Shown: positions 43,987 through 57,589, numbered from the stretch's first letter. The stretch is 64,000 bases of DNA from Saururus chinensis (GCA_035235625.1 CP141148.1:1364001-1428000), one strand, 5' to 3'. Translations and numbers: made by a program. Notes: a model not told the origin generated them from the letters alone.

Positions 43987-46900
43987 TCAATATGGGAAGC
44001 TACCAGTGTACTTAATGTGGTCAAGGGTGCTTCTAAGGCCATACTTAAGTATTGCCTTATTTCCAGCCCTAAAACCATCTCCATATGCTGGGGATGTGTC
44101 TGATTCAATTTGATGTTTGAAAAACTCCCCAAGCTTTTTCTCAAATTGAGATCTTGTGCCCTTTTTTGACGAAGTGGAAGAAGAGGACGAAGATACTGAT
44201 GAAGATGACGCCACATTACTGCCAGATCCCGACATAATCTCAGAATCAATCCACATGTGAGCTAATACTTGACAGATTCCTTCTTCAACATCTTGGCTAA
44301 GAGTTCGATATCCTGTCACAAAAAAAGTTAATATTCTCCAGTTCAACAACCATCAAATTAGAAGATGATTGGCCATTTATGAATTAAAAGAAAATGTATG
44401 GATTCTGTATAAATCCAACGGATCAGAAAAAACCTTGAAGTCGCAACCAAGCATGCATCATTTCATGTGCAAGGATCGACCCTGTCAGCAATCTGTTTAT
44501 AAACAATAAAAAATAAGGATTTGAAATTTTTCCTGGAAGCATATATAAGAGGTTTAGATTTCACAACAAATCTCTCAGGCAGGTTTAGGCACACCAAATA
44601 AACCATAACTGAAAACACAATTAGTCCACTAGCAACATCAAAATTCTCATGGTGATCAAATCTAATATCATTTTCAGTCTTTAGATTCGAGATCAACTAT
44701 TTTAAATTATAATACACAGTCATACTCAAGAAGCACCTTTTGACAACAATTTGATGTTGACCACATGGATCTTACACCTCCACTCTAGCCTATTTTATAC
44801 TAACTCTTTTGTAAGGGATAGTGTAGACATTTTTTTTTCTAACCAACTCCGTCCAAGTTCTCTTAGGTCTCCCTCTTTTAGACAGTTCTACATGCATCCC
44901 CTCAAAGCTCCTTACTTGGGCATCTATTGGTCGTCTTTATATATGCCCAAACCAATGCAACATAAATTCCGAAAGCTTCTCCCTTACCCCCAAGTTCTCA
45001 CAAATATACCAATTCCATATTGTGTCTCTCGTAGTTATTCCACAGATCCACCTTATCCTCCCCATTTGGGCCACATTCGGTTTCTATATGGCCTCTCTGC
45101 AATCAACAATTTTAAAATAATTGGGTGAAATACCCTGAATAACTATAGATTTTAAAATAGGTGCACTAATGGGTTTCCCTTATAATGAATTGAAAAACAA
45201 GAGAAACTGGGAAGGTAAGCTTTTACCTAGGGAGTCCATACAGAATGAGAATGGCCGTAACTTCACATCGGCGAGTGAGCCGATAAGGCTCTGTGATCAT
45301 GTCCATAATTCGATTGCCTGCCATTTTTGGCCTCCTCAAAATCTGGGAATTTCAATAACAGTTAAAGACTAATATCTTAAAGTTTCAAAGAAAACAGATA
45401 ACCTATGCTATTTCCACTGTGCCAGAATAACATCTTATAAATTCTTACAGTGCTGACAGTTTGTTCTTCTGATAGACACAGTCCCCGGGTCTCAGGAAGG
45501 TGATGGTACCCCTGATCATCCACAATTAGAAGTAAAGACCTAATATTCTATACGCAAACAGAAAACATCATTGTAATAAAATTTTAAACGGCTGCCTTAC
45601 AGGCTTTTCTCCCTCCATGGCTTCATTAAGTGCTGTTCTCTCAACCAGAAGCAATGGAATTTGCTGCTCTATTTTCATATTTAAACCTTCGTAAAATTCT
45701 TGAATGTCAAGATAAAGAGGTTGGCATTCACTTGTATCCATGATTGCAGAATCCAAACATTCTAGGCAGAGCTTTCGACCATCATCCAGCATTACATATT
45801 GGGTGTCCCTCGGCTACATAATTAGCTCATAGATAGTTTAATTAGAACTTATATGATTGAAAGCATTTTAAGCTCACCTAATTTAAGGAGTGGCTATCAG
45901 ATTAAGCCAAACTTTTTCAAACCAACCTCCATTCTTTCACAGCTGCAGCAGCGGGGAGTCCCATCAAGCTCATGGGAAGGGCAATACTTTTGATGCCAGA
46001 ATGGGTGTGCCCTATACTCAATGAGGCCAGACATATTTGTTGGTATCTGCATAGATTATTCATCGCAAAATTGAACGAATCAAAAAACAAGAGAGCCAGT
46101 TTTTTACATTTTGTTAAAAAAATAATCAATACATATATCTTTTAAAGAGAAACCTGATAGAAAAGCTACTTACAAATTGCTTGCAAACATCACATTTTGG
46201 ATGATATTGTTCCTTGTAGCAAGACTTATGATAAGGGTAGTCTCCTGACATAGAAAACTAAAGAAACATACATAGAAATGAAATGAGTAAAATGCACACA
46301 TTATCAACTCTTGCGGACAGCAACAGACAAAGTAAATATGCTCAGTACCTCATAATCTGAAATAGGCTGGTTACAAGCATGACAACGAAAACACTCTGGA
46401 TGCCAAACAGTATTCATGCAGCTAAGGAAGCGCCCATGTCCAATCTCAATATTGCAGCCAGCACAAATTCTATCGATATAAAATTACTTTTAGCCATCTC
46501 AAAATTTAAGAAACAACATGCAAAAATTTAAAAGAAAACAGAGACTCTTCACTTGAATTTGCAAAATACTATACCAATCAAACAACGTTTAAAAATCAAG
46601 CCATCTTGGGCCACATGGCCATCAAATTGTTACTAAACACATTTTTTACATAATTTATCCATGGACCAGCAAATCAAAATCGTTTGATGGTTACACATTA
46701 TATATGGAAGATAACAACATTAATGTCACCTGAATCCTGTAGGATAAGGGTAAAGTAAAGGCTGGAAATAATGGCCATTTTCACGGGGGATTTCATGTGG
46801 AGGAGAGTCAGTGTTTAAACTCTCTTGTAAAGCTCTGGCAAGTTGCTCATCTTCGTCCAGGTGGGTTTCATTATCTAAGACATACACAAAAAGTTATGAC

Positions 46901-47447
46901 ATTGAAATTGTGAACACTGACAGCTAGTCTCTAGAATTTTAATAATGATGTGAAGATGTCAAAACCAGTGGATTAGCAAAGAAGGCGCATGACACATGAA
47001 ATCAAAATTTCTAAAACTAACTAATTAAAGCACTTTTCATGAGTCCACAATTCTAAAATGAGAATTTAAGCTCCTAAATTTATTAAGACACACAAAATGT
47101 AATTATGATGGCAACCTGGCTCATTTTTGCCCTTCTTTTCTTCTTCTTCTGCAAGTGAAATTGCAATGGCACGGTCAATGTCTTCTCTCTCAGTCTCAGA
47201 CAAGCCACCCTATATTCAATTTTGTAAAAAAAAAATTATAGGATAATACTACTAGTATGGAAAGTGAAATTTCATTAGAAGTGATTGCATATGTTATGAA
47301 TGTATAAAGAGAGAGAAAAAATGGAAGAAAAATAATTACCGAGCTAGAACGAGCATTAGAAACTGTATCCTCTTTATCTTTTCCAAGATACTGCCCCTCA
47401 GAAACTTTGTAGCTGGAACCTTTGAATATTTTGCTGAGCCAACCCAT
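43987..47447 (-). CDS. DAR1: DA1-RELATED 1-type ubiquitin-activated LIM peptidase
   Basis: Eleven coding exons on the minus strand: 47447-47340, 47209-47116, 46874-46730, 46469-46349, 46257-46174, 46046-45927, 45813-45601, 45511-45449, 45342-45227, 44492-44434 and 44312-43987. All have GT-AG borders and agreeing phases, giving 482 residues. N-terminal [12 protein letters not shown] matches DAR1. Two ubiquitin-interacting motifs follow: [17 protein letters not shown] (43-59) and [13 protein letters not shown] (about 76-88). The LIM domain starts at [14 protein letters not shown] (117-130) and runs through CKQF (184), with a further zinc-binding CCSCE block (217-221). The zinc peptidase site HEMMH is at 364-368 with conserved [10 protein letters not shown] downstream. 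DA1-family peptidases are activated by ubiquitination and cleave growth regulators to limit cell proliferation. The linker between the UIMs is shorter than in Arabidopsis DAR1. It appears fully intact. Neighbours suggest no functional link. Confidence 0.9.
44790..45095 (-). mobile_element. Possible LINE remnant in a DAR1-type intron
   Basis: The 734-bp intron 44493-45226 contains a stretch whose plus strand reads ATGCCCAAACCAATGCAACA and CCCATTTGGGCCACATTCGG. This resembles the reverse complement of the C-terminal part of plant LINE reverse-transcriptase ORFs (the RMLRWMCG and RWFGHV region). It is heavily decayed, in no continuous minus frame. The strand given is that of the presumed LINE coding sense. 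Confidence 0.3.
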
Positions 47448-49200
47448 GTTCAGATACTTATTTGACCATGGGTCACGTAAAGTTATGCCTGCAAATAAAA
47501 CAGCAGATTGCAATTTTAAAAAGTTTGCATATGTAATATTAACGTTAGAAAAGAAGCCATCAATCAAGTAAAAAACGGACTATGGTGAAGCCAAAGTTTG
47601 TATAAATAATCATACAAGCAAATGTCAATTTACTTCTTCAAAATAATATTCAGTCCTTGTCACAACTATCAGCATTAAAAAGTTGTTTAAAAGAAAAGGA
47701 GCAAAACAGAGAACCACTACAATCGATCATGAAATTCCCAAATTGAGAATAACCAGCACTTCAAATGTAATCAATCTGTACTTCAAGAATACCCATGAAT
47801 TCAGCATTCATTGCTGCTAGAAACTTAAAGCCTTAAAATACCCATAAATTCAATCATGTGAAATATAACATAATTGACAGATATAATTCAAGCTCCATTT
47901 TTCTTGATCAGATTATTAAAGCTACGTTTGTCTGTCTAAGACTGAGACTTTCTCCAGTTTATACGCGTACTTCAGATGCTGAGGAAATGCAATAGATATA
48001 TTGGCAATAGATATATTGGCTAGGGAAACGATGCCAACAGGATATTTAAGCATGTTATGTGAAACATATAAGAAAGTCATAGAGCTCTATATCATTGGAC
48101 TCAATTCAGTCCAGGCCCAAGCTGTTTCATGCCTACAATCAGAGGAGACCTTTTCTCAGAGAAACAAGACCTCAAGAAGCAAATAATTCATTGGAGGCCA
48201 GAAAAGACATAAAATGGACAAAACTTCCAAAGGCGTAGTCCTGAACATGAAAACTAAAGTAAATAAGACCAAATTGACGTCAAAAAGTTATAATCAATAG
48301 CAATCTGCATCATATTTGTACAAGTGGCAAAGTGAAATTCAGTATTAAAAGGTCAAAGGATTTAAATAAAAAAAATACGATTCTTAAATGCAAACTTGAG
48401 AGCAGATAAACAATCGCCAGGCATACTATCAGAGAAGAGAAACGATCGCCAGACATGCAGAATTCCAAAAAATCATCAAATCCCAAAGTGCAAATTACCA
48501 GTAACGCTTATTCCTATCACCATACCACTATTTAGAAGAAAAATCAATGACCAAGAGTATCTTTCAGATGTTTATGTTCTTGAACAGTTATATAAATATA
48601 TCCCGAAAGAAAACTAATTGAAAAACGGACTAGAGGGGCTTCTGAGATTCACCTCGTGAGAACGTGGAAATCTGCCAAAAAGTTTCAGGCAAGGGAGGAG
48701 GCCCAGAGGGAATTAAAGGTCGGGATTTTCAAATCTCCTTCAGCGGGGATGATCAGAGACCGGTGCAGTATTCTCAAAAAGGCCCGGCATTCCGCTCCCA
48801 ATCGGAAGAAAAATCTATAAAAATACAAAAAGAGTACATGATTACTCATAATTTTTGTTTTTAGAAAAAATCCAAGGCCCCTCTTTTGTGCATGTTGCGG
48901 CAAGAAACAGCCAGGAAAAACAGAGTAAATTCTATGCCAATACAGGTCAAAAGGAAGGAAGCCCACCCACCACTTCCTGCCTTGTTCTTCCAAGTCCCAG
49001 CGCTGGTTTTAGCATAAAACCAATAATATGGAGATAAGAAGAACTCAAAAGAGGCATCAATTTTGGGTCTTTGGCCCATTCACCAGCAGCCCAGAAATTT
49101 CCTACTTCATAGCTTTTATGAATAGACGTGATCCTCAGTTTTTACGGGATTTGTAGAAGAAAGGAATCATAAAAGTCAATATAAAAAATGACAAATTTCC
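47448..49200 (-). promoter_or_regulatory. Probable spliced 5' leader and promoter of the DAR1-type gene
   Basis: A splice acceptor (TTTGCAG/GCATAAC on the minus strand, about 47491) lies 45 bp before the ATG. A candidate donor CACGAG/GTGAATCTC lies near 48650. The C/G-richer stretch 48650-49030 would then be the leader exon and a 1.1-kb leader intron would follow. Based only on splice signals and composition; the exact start is unknown. Confidence 0.35.
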
Positions 49201-50417
49201 TATTACTCACACCTTTTGATCTCTACCCATAAAGGGAAGAGAATCAAACTCGGAAACAACCGTTGGGTGACTTCCCTTTCCCAACCACTTCTTTCCATCA
49301 TAAACATAAATATATAGACTAAAATCAAATCAAACGCTGTTCGGTAACAAAGAAGGAGGGAGGGGCTGAAGCCCGAAATTGCCATGAAGTTTCATGGGAC
49401 CCATCATGAAGTTTGAGGTAAAGCAAACCTACCAATGGGTCCTACAAGAATATGTTTTTTTGGGTTCTATTCATTGTTTTCAGAACACATGGGACTTAAA
49501 ATTAAGTTCGCATGAAGAAAAACTGTCGATAATAAAAATAGAACAGTTAATATGAGCTCGTGTTTATTGCGGAGCTGCGGCATCGCAAAACTCTCTTTCT
49601 CACGAAGTTGTAAATGAATCTGAGCTCATATTTAATAAAACTACTCCTACTTTTTTACTCATTAAACTAACGTCATTAACAAGAGGATGGGGTTTATACC
49701 ATGTGCATGGTTGAGATGTCAATTGGGTTATGTGCATGCTTGAATAAGTCGCCATTGTTTAGTTCAATTTACTTGAACTCCATTGTTAATATATGAGACA
49801 CCTCAATGATGAAATGTTCTCTTACGTTTTCAAGAGATTGACTTATTTTTGTCCAGATTTCATCGCGTGGTTGTTACATGGGCCTCGGATATAACAATTT
49901 ACATAGATTTAGTCAATGAATTAGTACCTTGTGGCTGTTCAATGTTCACAAGAATTGAACTTATCATTAAAAAATGGAAATATAAAAGGAGGTGAGGGAA
50001 CTTGAAGGTAAAGATTATAAACAAAATTAAGGTCAAAATGAGTAAAGCCTTTTTTCCTCTCTCTCTCTCTAGGGTGGCTTAGAAGGATGGGCAAATACAA
50101 ATCAAATTCCCTCAACCTTTTCAAGGAGAGTCAAGATATAGTAATACAGCGTGGCCATGGCCGGCTCCCCATGCTTTTGTTGCTTTTGACAAATTCCATT
50201 GTCCCTTCCCTCCTCCCCCACCATTTTATTCAGATTCTTCACATCTGGTTTAACAAATACACATGGTCCTGACTTGTGATTTCATAAGCAGATGAGGCAG
50301 TTAAAGGCATCTTATGATCAAAAGGTAAGGCAACATGATCACCACGGTGCACTTTGTACATCTCTACCTTTTTAGGTTGCCATTATTGATTTATTTTCAT
50401 ATGGGTAGATTATATTT
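49201..50417. other. Intergenic, no recognised gene
   Basis: AT-rich upstream DNA. A (CT)n run is at 50056-50072. No domain-bearing frame. Confidence 0.35.
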
Positions 50418-50419
50418 TA

Positions 50420-50512
50420 CTCCCTCCATATTAAAATAAGTGGTTTATTTAATATTTTAAAATAAATTAATTTAAAAAATTAAATAAAACACTTATTTTA
50501 AGACGGAGGGAA
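50420..50512. mobile_element. 93-bp Stowaway MITE
   Basis: Terminal repeats CTCCCTCCATATTAAAATAA and TTATTTTAAGACGGAGGG are near-perfect complements. TA flanks both ends (50418-50419 and 50513-50514). The whole element is palindromic around an ATTTTAAAATAAAT centre. Confidence 0.85.
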
Positions 50513-50514
50513 TA

Positions 50515-52059
50515 TTAAAACTTCCACATTATACTGGACGGGTTCACTGTCAGTAAATCTGGAAAGGGTACCATCCTTTACTACTAATCAACCTTTCATT
50601 TACACGCTACGTTTCCATGTGATAATAATTATCACATTGTCTATGCTATTAATGAAAGGCAAATCAGAGGATCAATATAGCGATTGGGATACTGTGTTTG
50701 ATTAATAGATCGATGAAGAGATACCAATGCCACCATTGATAGAATGAGAAGGATGTGGCAGTTGAGAGTACTTTAAGCCTTTTTTGCTTTTTATATGGAA
50801 GTTTAGAGCATCTTTAATGGGGGTCTTAAAATATAGTTGTTAGAAATGTTCAAGTGGCATCTTCAAGACCTATTAACTCTTACCATAGACACCAAATACA
50901 AATAAAAAAGGCCAAAAGTTTGAGAAATTATGATTAAAATATTAAAAAAAGGTATTTGAAGTCTCAATATGTGACTTTAAAATTAAAGTTTGTTATAACC
51001 CGCCCTCAGGTTCAGGTCCTGCCTTCATAATCCATTAAAATTAAAATTTAATTATTAATATAAACAAATATCCCAAGTGAGGGGCGTCATTTCCACATGA
51101 CGCCCAATTAAGTTAAAATCCGTAGGGACTACAATTTTGTGTACGCCGTTAAAGATGATCTGTGGTCCAAGTTAGATGAATTGTTGACGACATGTGAGAT
51201 GCTCTTAGGTCCAAGTTAGATGAATTGTTGACGACATGCGTTCATTGATTGGAATGGGAAGATAGATCTAGTCAAGTTTACAATTTTTTTGACAGAAAAG
51301 TCAAGTGACTCAAGTTTTTGGCTAAAATATCGTTCCATATACTAAGACTCTCTCTCTCCACTGATTATAATCTGAACGTTTGTTGCACTCAATGATGCGA
51401 CCATGACTTAATTATATCAAATTTACCATCAGCTAAGCTGTTTCATCCACTAATAAGAAGGTTTTTTGCTTTTGTTTACCCTTTCTAGTGGAGGCACAGA
51501 GAGACTGATTCAAAATTTATCTAATATATGAATTTCTTTATATGCATGCTGTTATGCAGTCATAGACCATAAGGCATTTGAGCCAAGTCATTTGACATGG
51601 CATGATTCTGGGGCACTTTCAATCTCCTTGTGCATACACAATAATGGCAAACATCTATGTCAGCTAACACGTTAATTAATAGAAGGTTGACTCTTCCCTG
51701 AGAAAAGCAAGTTCTCATAAATGAAGGCAGGCAAATATTTTCGGTCTCACATCTACCTACAAACAATTCAAAACATACATAACATGAACAAAGGCAATTA
51801 ATATGGTAACTAGATGCACACCAAAGAGGTTAACTTCTTGCTATCTAAATAGAAAGAAACAATCACATGTTAGAAGCACAAACCTTAATTATTCCTAAAA
51901 CAGTTTCCCTTGATTTTGTTGAAACTAATGATCCTAGGCCTAAAAGTAGCTTAATTACATTGCCACAAATATTTCAAATTAAGACCATGATACCTTTACT
52001 GTATAAGTGATAAAGATTTTTCTATCTTAAGCATTGGCAAAGAAGGGCAGCATGCTGGT
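50515..52059. other. Intergenic, no recognised gene
   Basis: AGAGCATCTTTAATGGGG (50806 area) and GAGATGCTCTTA (51196-51207) are inverted partners and could be the termini of a small degraded element of about 0.4 kb. Nothing coding is supported. Confidence 0.35.
51164..51238 (+). repeat. Direct repeat, two 31-bp copies
   Basis: GGTCCAAGTTAGATGAATTG and the following TTGACGACATG occur identically at 51164-51194 and 51208-51238, separated by 13 bp that hold the inverted terminus GATGCTCTTA. Confidence 0.8.
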
Positions 52060-52061
52060 TA

Positions 52062-52166
52062 CTCCCTCTATCCAGTAATAAGTGTCTCAATTAGAAGATC
52101 AAAGTGAATTTATTCTAGTTTATTTTGGACTTCTAATCTAAGACACTTATTATGGAACGAAGGGAG
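52062..52166. mobile_element. 105-bp Stowaway MITE
   Basis: CTCCCTCTATCCAGTAATAA and its inverted partner TTATTATGGAACGAAGGGAG form the ends, with AAGTGTCTCAATTAGAAG against CTTCTAATCTAAGACACTT inside. TA flanks (52060-52061, 52167-52168). Confidence 0.85.
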
Positions 52167-52168
52167 TA

Positions 52169-52742
52169 TTTCTTGTTCTTGTAGCTTTGTAATTAGATTT
52201 AGGAAGGTGCTTTCAAAACAGGCAAGGGGAGCCCAGCATAGAGTTTGGTGAACAATCCCTATCAAGAGGGCATATGGCCCAGACACTCATGTAATATGAC
52301 TGCAACACCATTCTTTTATGGGCTTACCATGCCTGATCAACTTTGATCTTCCCATCAATGAGCATGCTGAGAATGTTATTGACCGTTGATGACTTGACAA
52401 CAACATGCCTAGACAGTTTTTCTTCGTCTTTTTCATTTTTTACAGTCCAAGAATTCTTCCTCCCATGCTTGATAGGAAAGATGGTGACGAAGAAAATTTC
52501 ATAATTTTTTACATGCATTTATGTGCATTTTCCATAAAACTAAATCAAATGTATGGTAAGTAGCAATGCAGAAAATTATCCATTAATGACCAGAAATTCG
52601 CAAAAATCTATTTGTTGATCTAGTCCTAGTTGTGCTGGTTGGATATATCCCAATTGTGGAAGAGGTCCTAGGGTCCAATATGATGTAAACTAAGGTCTAC
52701 ACATGGAAAATTTCAGGAACAAGGGGAGAGAAGGAAGGGAAG
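52169..52742. other. No recognised gene
   Basis: Intergenic spacer before the retrotransposon stack. Confidence 0.35.
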
Positions 52743-53650
52743 TGCAATGCCTGAGATTTTTTAACATATTTTCTTAAAATTTACAAAAAAAATTGCAATA
52801 TCACAACTATAAATTGAGAAAAATGATGAAATATGAAACCTGTAAAAATAATTTTAAAATTTAAAACACACACATCAATTTTTTCTATACAAATTCTTTC
52901 TTTGCAATCAACATCATACGACAAAACCAAACATCTGCAAGCGCTATTCGAAAATAAACATATGAAATAAATTGGTATGATCATAGACTTAAAATACAAG
53001 TCTCTCCCAGGCATCCATGAGTACAAGTCTTATATATAGTCTACAGTCTAATCCAAATGATAAGTCTAGAAACTAGAAACACTTTTATTCTTATATCACC
53101 CAATATAAAAAATCATGACACAAAATAATAAAGACCCGTAATGAGTCAAGGGTATACTTAAACCCATGGAATAAGATCCACCACAGAAACAAGCATCCAT
53201 CTTTAGGAACTCTCCGTCACAAACCTACAAAAAGCCTCCCGAACATTGGGGTTAAAAAATAAGTTAAATAGGTATTTTCATACTTACTAGGAAGATACTC
53301 AGTAGGGGAGTTCTAAATAGTGAACTCTGCAATTTCATACATATGCGTTCATGCACTCAACAATGAAACATAAAGCATACAAATCACAATAGAGTCGCAT
53401 AATATGACAATCATGCACAAACATAAATTATTTTTGCTCTCTTAGACTTACTCTTATACTTACAGTCATACTCATACAATCCTTACACTTAGAGTCTTAC
53501 TCAAAACATATTTACAGTCTTACTCATACCATCTTACTTGAAATCTTACACTTACTCAAAAACATACATACCCATACAACTACACATACTATCGACCACT
53601 AAAGCTCATTGCAATTAATAAGCTCTAACATTGAAATGAAATGGAATGCA
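52743..53650 (-). mobile_element. Family B LTR, end-side segment, reverse orientation
   Basis: Starts TGCAATGCCTGAGATTTTTT, the reverse counterpart of the family B end at 3115. It runs collinear with the reverse of 2110-3115, including the blocks around 53000-53030 and 53285-53330. It breaks off at 53650 where another LTR begins and resumes at 56596. Confidence 0.65.
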
Positions 53651-56595
53651 TGTAAGATCTCTTAATTCTTTTCTTTAATTGTGTGAATTGTGTGAATTTT
53701 TGTTGGTTTATCAGTTTAATTTAATTTTTGGGCTTATGAGATAGTTAAATATAAATTTCTTAAGGTTTAATTTCATTTTAAGAGTTTTAGTGTCAAGATT
53801 AATTTACCAAATTTATATTTCAATTTAGTGACATTTTCTCATAATTTTCCTTAATTAGGGGAGCACCGTGGGACACACATCCATGTGCATGAATATACAA
53901 CCCATTTAACCCTCTAATCTTCGACTACTTTATTTAAGCGGGTTTGGGTGTGATTAAATTTATTTTTAATCCAAAAATACCCTTAATACAAGGGATCATG
54001 GCCTAACATTCATATTTTCAACTTAAAACCCTTACTATATAAAGAAAAACCCTAGTCATTTGCCAAATGGGGAAGGGCTGTGTTAAGGAGGAAGGAATTG
54101 TTCTACCCCCATTTTCCAAATGAGAAACCTTGATTAAGGTGAGTTTTCTTCCCTTAATCACCCTTAATTTTTCAATTTTGGTATTAATCACCTCTATCTT
54201 CATTCTCCCTACTTGATTTTCTTCTATCAAAATCATATTTTTAATTTTGATTTAGAACTACCCTAATAAGGTTATTTTCATTTTTAACCTAAGGATGACC
54301 TAAATTTATCTTCTTTCAAGTTGATTTGAGTCTATTAGTTAGTTTTAATTAGGTTTTACAAAAAGTCCCAAATTTTGGGTAGGATTTCTTGAGGTTTAAA
54401 ATCATTCAAAAGATTCAAATGCTTGTTAAAGGTAAGAGTTTTTTACCTTGAGTGGTTTTTCTTTATTGGAATGCATGATTATAAGTTTATTTGAGTTCTT
54501 GCTTCATTTTGATGTATAATGGTGATTTGATAAAAGTATATGATTTGTGATTATTTGGTATGATTAAATATGAAAATGATTAGATCATTCATGTTCTACA
54601 CTTAGATTTTGTTTATATAATGATCTTTGAATTCATATGAATTTTCGGAATGTTTTCAGTTTGAATTTTGAGAGGTTGAAGACAAACTAGAAAAGTAAAC
54701 TTTTACGTGCGTTTAAACAGGCTAATAGGCGTTTGAACGGATAGGCCTTCGAATGGCCTGTTAGGCCGATTGAATGACCATACGAAAGTTTGGTGAAAAT
54801 TGCTTATTTTGTAGATTTTTGGTCATTTCTTCTTCTTTTTTCATGATTCTAATTTTCTATGACTATGATGAGTTATGATTACCTATAAATGTTACCTTAA
54901 TTACATGTGAACCTTCTTTGGATTATGATTTAGCTCAAACATGAATATGACTATACTTGTCTAGTTTTAGTATGATGTTTTGCTTGTATAAAATCTGTAT
55001 TCTGATGATTTCTTCGTAATTACTCCATGATTCCAGTAGGTCATGACCATGATAAATTATGTATGTTTGCACATGTCACATGATTTATAGGTGATTCATG
55101 TTTTAGCTTAAGTATAAACACTACGATGAATGTACATTCTTGCATATACTTATATGATTTTATTTGTCACAAATGGACCATGTTTCATGCACATATGGAC
55201 TGATTAGAGTATGTTTACCTATACTTGCATTTATTTAACATTTGCTCACATATGTATCATGTTGCATGCATCATACAAATGATTTATAAATGAAGATTAA
55301 TCATGATTAGTTGTGATTAATCGATTGGATGCAATTGGATGTTGTTTTCTAGATTAGCCGTTAGGAGGTTTATCAAACCGATTTTATGTCTCTTGTAGAT
55401 GGGGTTTTCCATCCAATGGACGGGGTTTTTATCTTGTGTGGATGGTTCCTTCCGGGTGAGAAGAGTATAATGCTATAATGAGTTAAACTGATGCGTATCT
55501 AGACTTGAGAATCCAAGCTAGTTTGTCTGTGTGCACTGACTTACCAGGGGTACTTTCCCTATTAAGGAACTTACCCAAATTGCTATAGTTTTTATTTTTA
55601 GGAATTTGGACTTTCCCCGTTAGGGATTGACTTGGGTGAGCAGGTCTACTTATGCTTTGGCCGATTAAACAGGGTTGTTTTATCAATTGTGAGACATTCA
55701 CTTGTTAATTTATGCATGTGTATGGTATTTAATACTCATTGATATAGGTTGTATAGGAAAAATGATGCATATGATACACATAGTGCTTATAGAATGATGA
55801 TGTTTGAACATGCTGAATGGGATGTGTTTGATACACTTGATTATGAATGTGGATATTGACACATGATTATGCAATATGTAAATTTTAATACTTGATTCAA
55901 GCAGTATGTGAATGCTATAATGAGATTCGTATGATTATACATATTGAGTATATGTAATATGAACTATGAATGGACCCATAATGCACAAGTGGCATGAATG
56001 TGTATATGGAATGTGATTTATCTCATGATGCACATGTTTAGAGAATAGATATGTGATGCATCTTTAGATTTAGAATGCATGTGGTATTTTTTATGAGTTT
56101 ACATTTTGTTTCAAAACCCTTACTGAGCTAAGTTCACCGCTCTTTATTTGTGGTTTTTGTTTTGGGGCTATATGCTATGTCATGCAAGTGCTTAGGATGG
56201 TCTCTATGTGAACCATGAAGACGGATACGCACCATGAGAGAGGCTAGAGTTGTTTGGCTTATATTAGATTTCTCTTATGACATGTTGAACTTCTACTTGA
56301 TTTTCCTTCACACCATGTTTAGCCCGTGTTGACTTTAAACTTGTGTAACTTGTGAGGCATGATATTATGTTGTTATCTAGATAATGTGGGTATGTGTGGA
56401 CTAAGATTGTTAATTAGTCTCCTTTATATTCCTCTATTTGCTTTTGCACAAAGGGCACATGTGCTCACTTCGATATGTGTTTCACTCAAGGATTGAGTTA
56501 AGTCTTCCACATTTCCACTTCACTTTGTCGCGTTGTGTACTGTCTCCTCCTTGGATTAGGTTCGGGTCAAGGGTGGCATGTATTGGGGCATGACA
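53651..56595 (-). mobile_element. 2.9-kb family A solo LTR inserted into the family B LTR
   Basis: Minus strand: starts TGTCATGCCCCAATACATGC at 56595 and ends GAGATCTTACA at 53651. The host LTR resumes directly on both sides, and aligning it to the intact copy near 2105-2130 shows that nothing else is missing. The flanks ATGCA (53646-53650) and ATACC (56596-56600) may be a decayed 5-bp duplication. It contains no gag or pol. It shares with the LTR at 29169 a TTATATAGTAAGGGTTTTA-type block (54030 area, minus strand) and an AGGCC..CGAT..-rich segment (54715-54780). Confidence 0.65.
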
Positions 56596-56794
56596 ATACC
56601 ACTGGGGCATCACCGTAACCGTTAGGGAGTAACTAGATGACATGAACTTTTTTAAAGGCAAGACACACTTATGCTCATGGGGCACAGGATCAAATAGGTA
56701 AGAGTAGTTTCATGATACTACTTACCTGAGTACGCAAACAAATACCCACATTCTATGGGCCATACAGTGCCAACAAGGGTCATACAATGCCAAC
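56596..56794 (-). mobile_element. Family B LTR, continued segment
   Basis: Reverse of about 1900-2110 in the first copy: CCACTGGGGCATCACC, TAGTTACTCC-type and TGCTCATGGGGCAC words correspond. It is cut at 56794 by the Ty3/gypsy element; the remainder should lie right of the window. Confidence 0.65.
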
Positions 56795-57585
56795 TGATGT
56801 CACCAAACTTCCAAATTCTCAGGAAAATGTCCCAATAATACAATTTGGCAATTCCAACTCGTGGCAAATGAAATTCAAATTGCAAATCATAGTTCCAAAC
56901 ATCTAACAATAGCAATTGAATTCAGGAGCAGAGATATCTCAGTAGTAAACAATCCCTATTATAGATTTCAAATTCACAGTAATTTGCATACAATTCAAAC
57001 TAGAAACACTAAACTTCAAAAAAGAACACCACAAAAAGAATTTGAGCTTCATTAGCTCTCAAGAACTAAAGAAAACTCTAAAACTTGGGAGTGAAAACGC
57101 TTCAACCACGAGCTTGAGATTTTAGGAACAGTATCAGCACAGATCTCTCCCAGATCTGGCTTCACAGAAGCAAATGGAGCTCCGCCTTTCCAACTTTCAA
57201 TTGGGAATTTCAAAATTCAAAAGACCCCTCTCCAATCGGTTTCCCTTGTATTTATACTCACTTATTTCCCGGATGATTAGCAGAATTAATTTTCCTTAAT
57301 CACCCTATTATAAACCCCTATTAAAACATTGTTCATTATGAAGCCTCATGAAGAAGATGACTAACTTAATTAACGACTCAATTAGTTATACTCAAAAGAC
57401 CAAAATATCCATGTCCCCACAGCTCATTTCAATGGTGGTCTAAACCTCTCAATAGTGATTGACGGAACTACCCCTTCATTCTAAAATCAATTCAAACTGT
57501 TTGATGAAAAGCTTCTGAAAACTCTCAATTTTATATATGTTCTGAGTTTTCTGAACTGAGTTCTTCTAATCCAATTTAGACTTCA
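56795..57585 (-). repeat. 3' LTR of the Ty3/gypsy element, 791 bp
   Basis: Bounded on the plus strand by TGATGTCACC at 56795 and ACTTCA at 57585, giving a TG...CA LTR. The first 48 bp match 63946-64000 with few differences. Confidence 0.75.
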
Positions 57586-57589
57586 TTAG

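Noticed and set aside
44751..45128. 125-codon plus-strand frame in a DAR1 intron
   Set aside because: More likely the reverse complement of a decayed LINE; the plus-strand translation has no recognisable domain.
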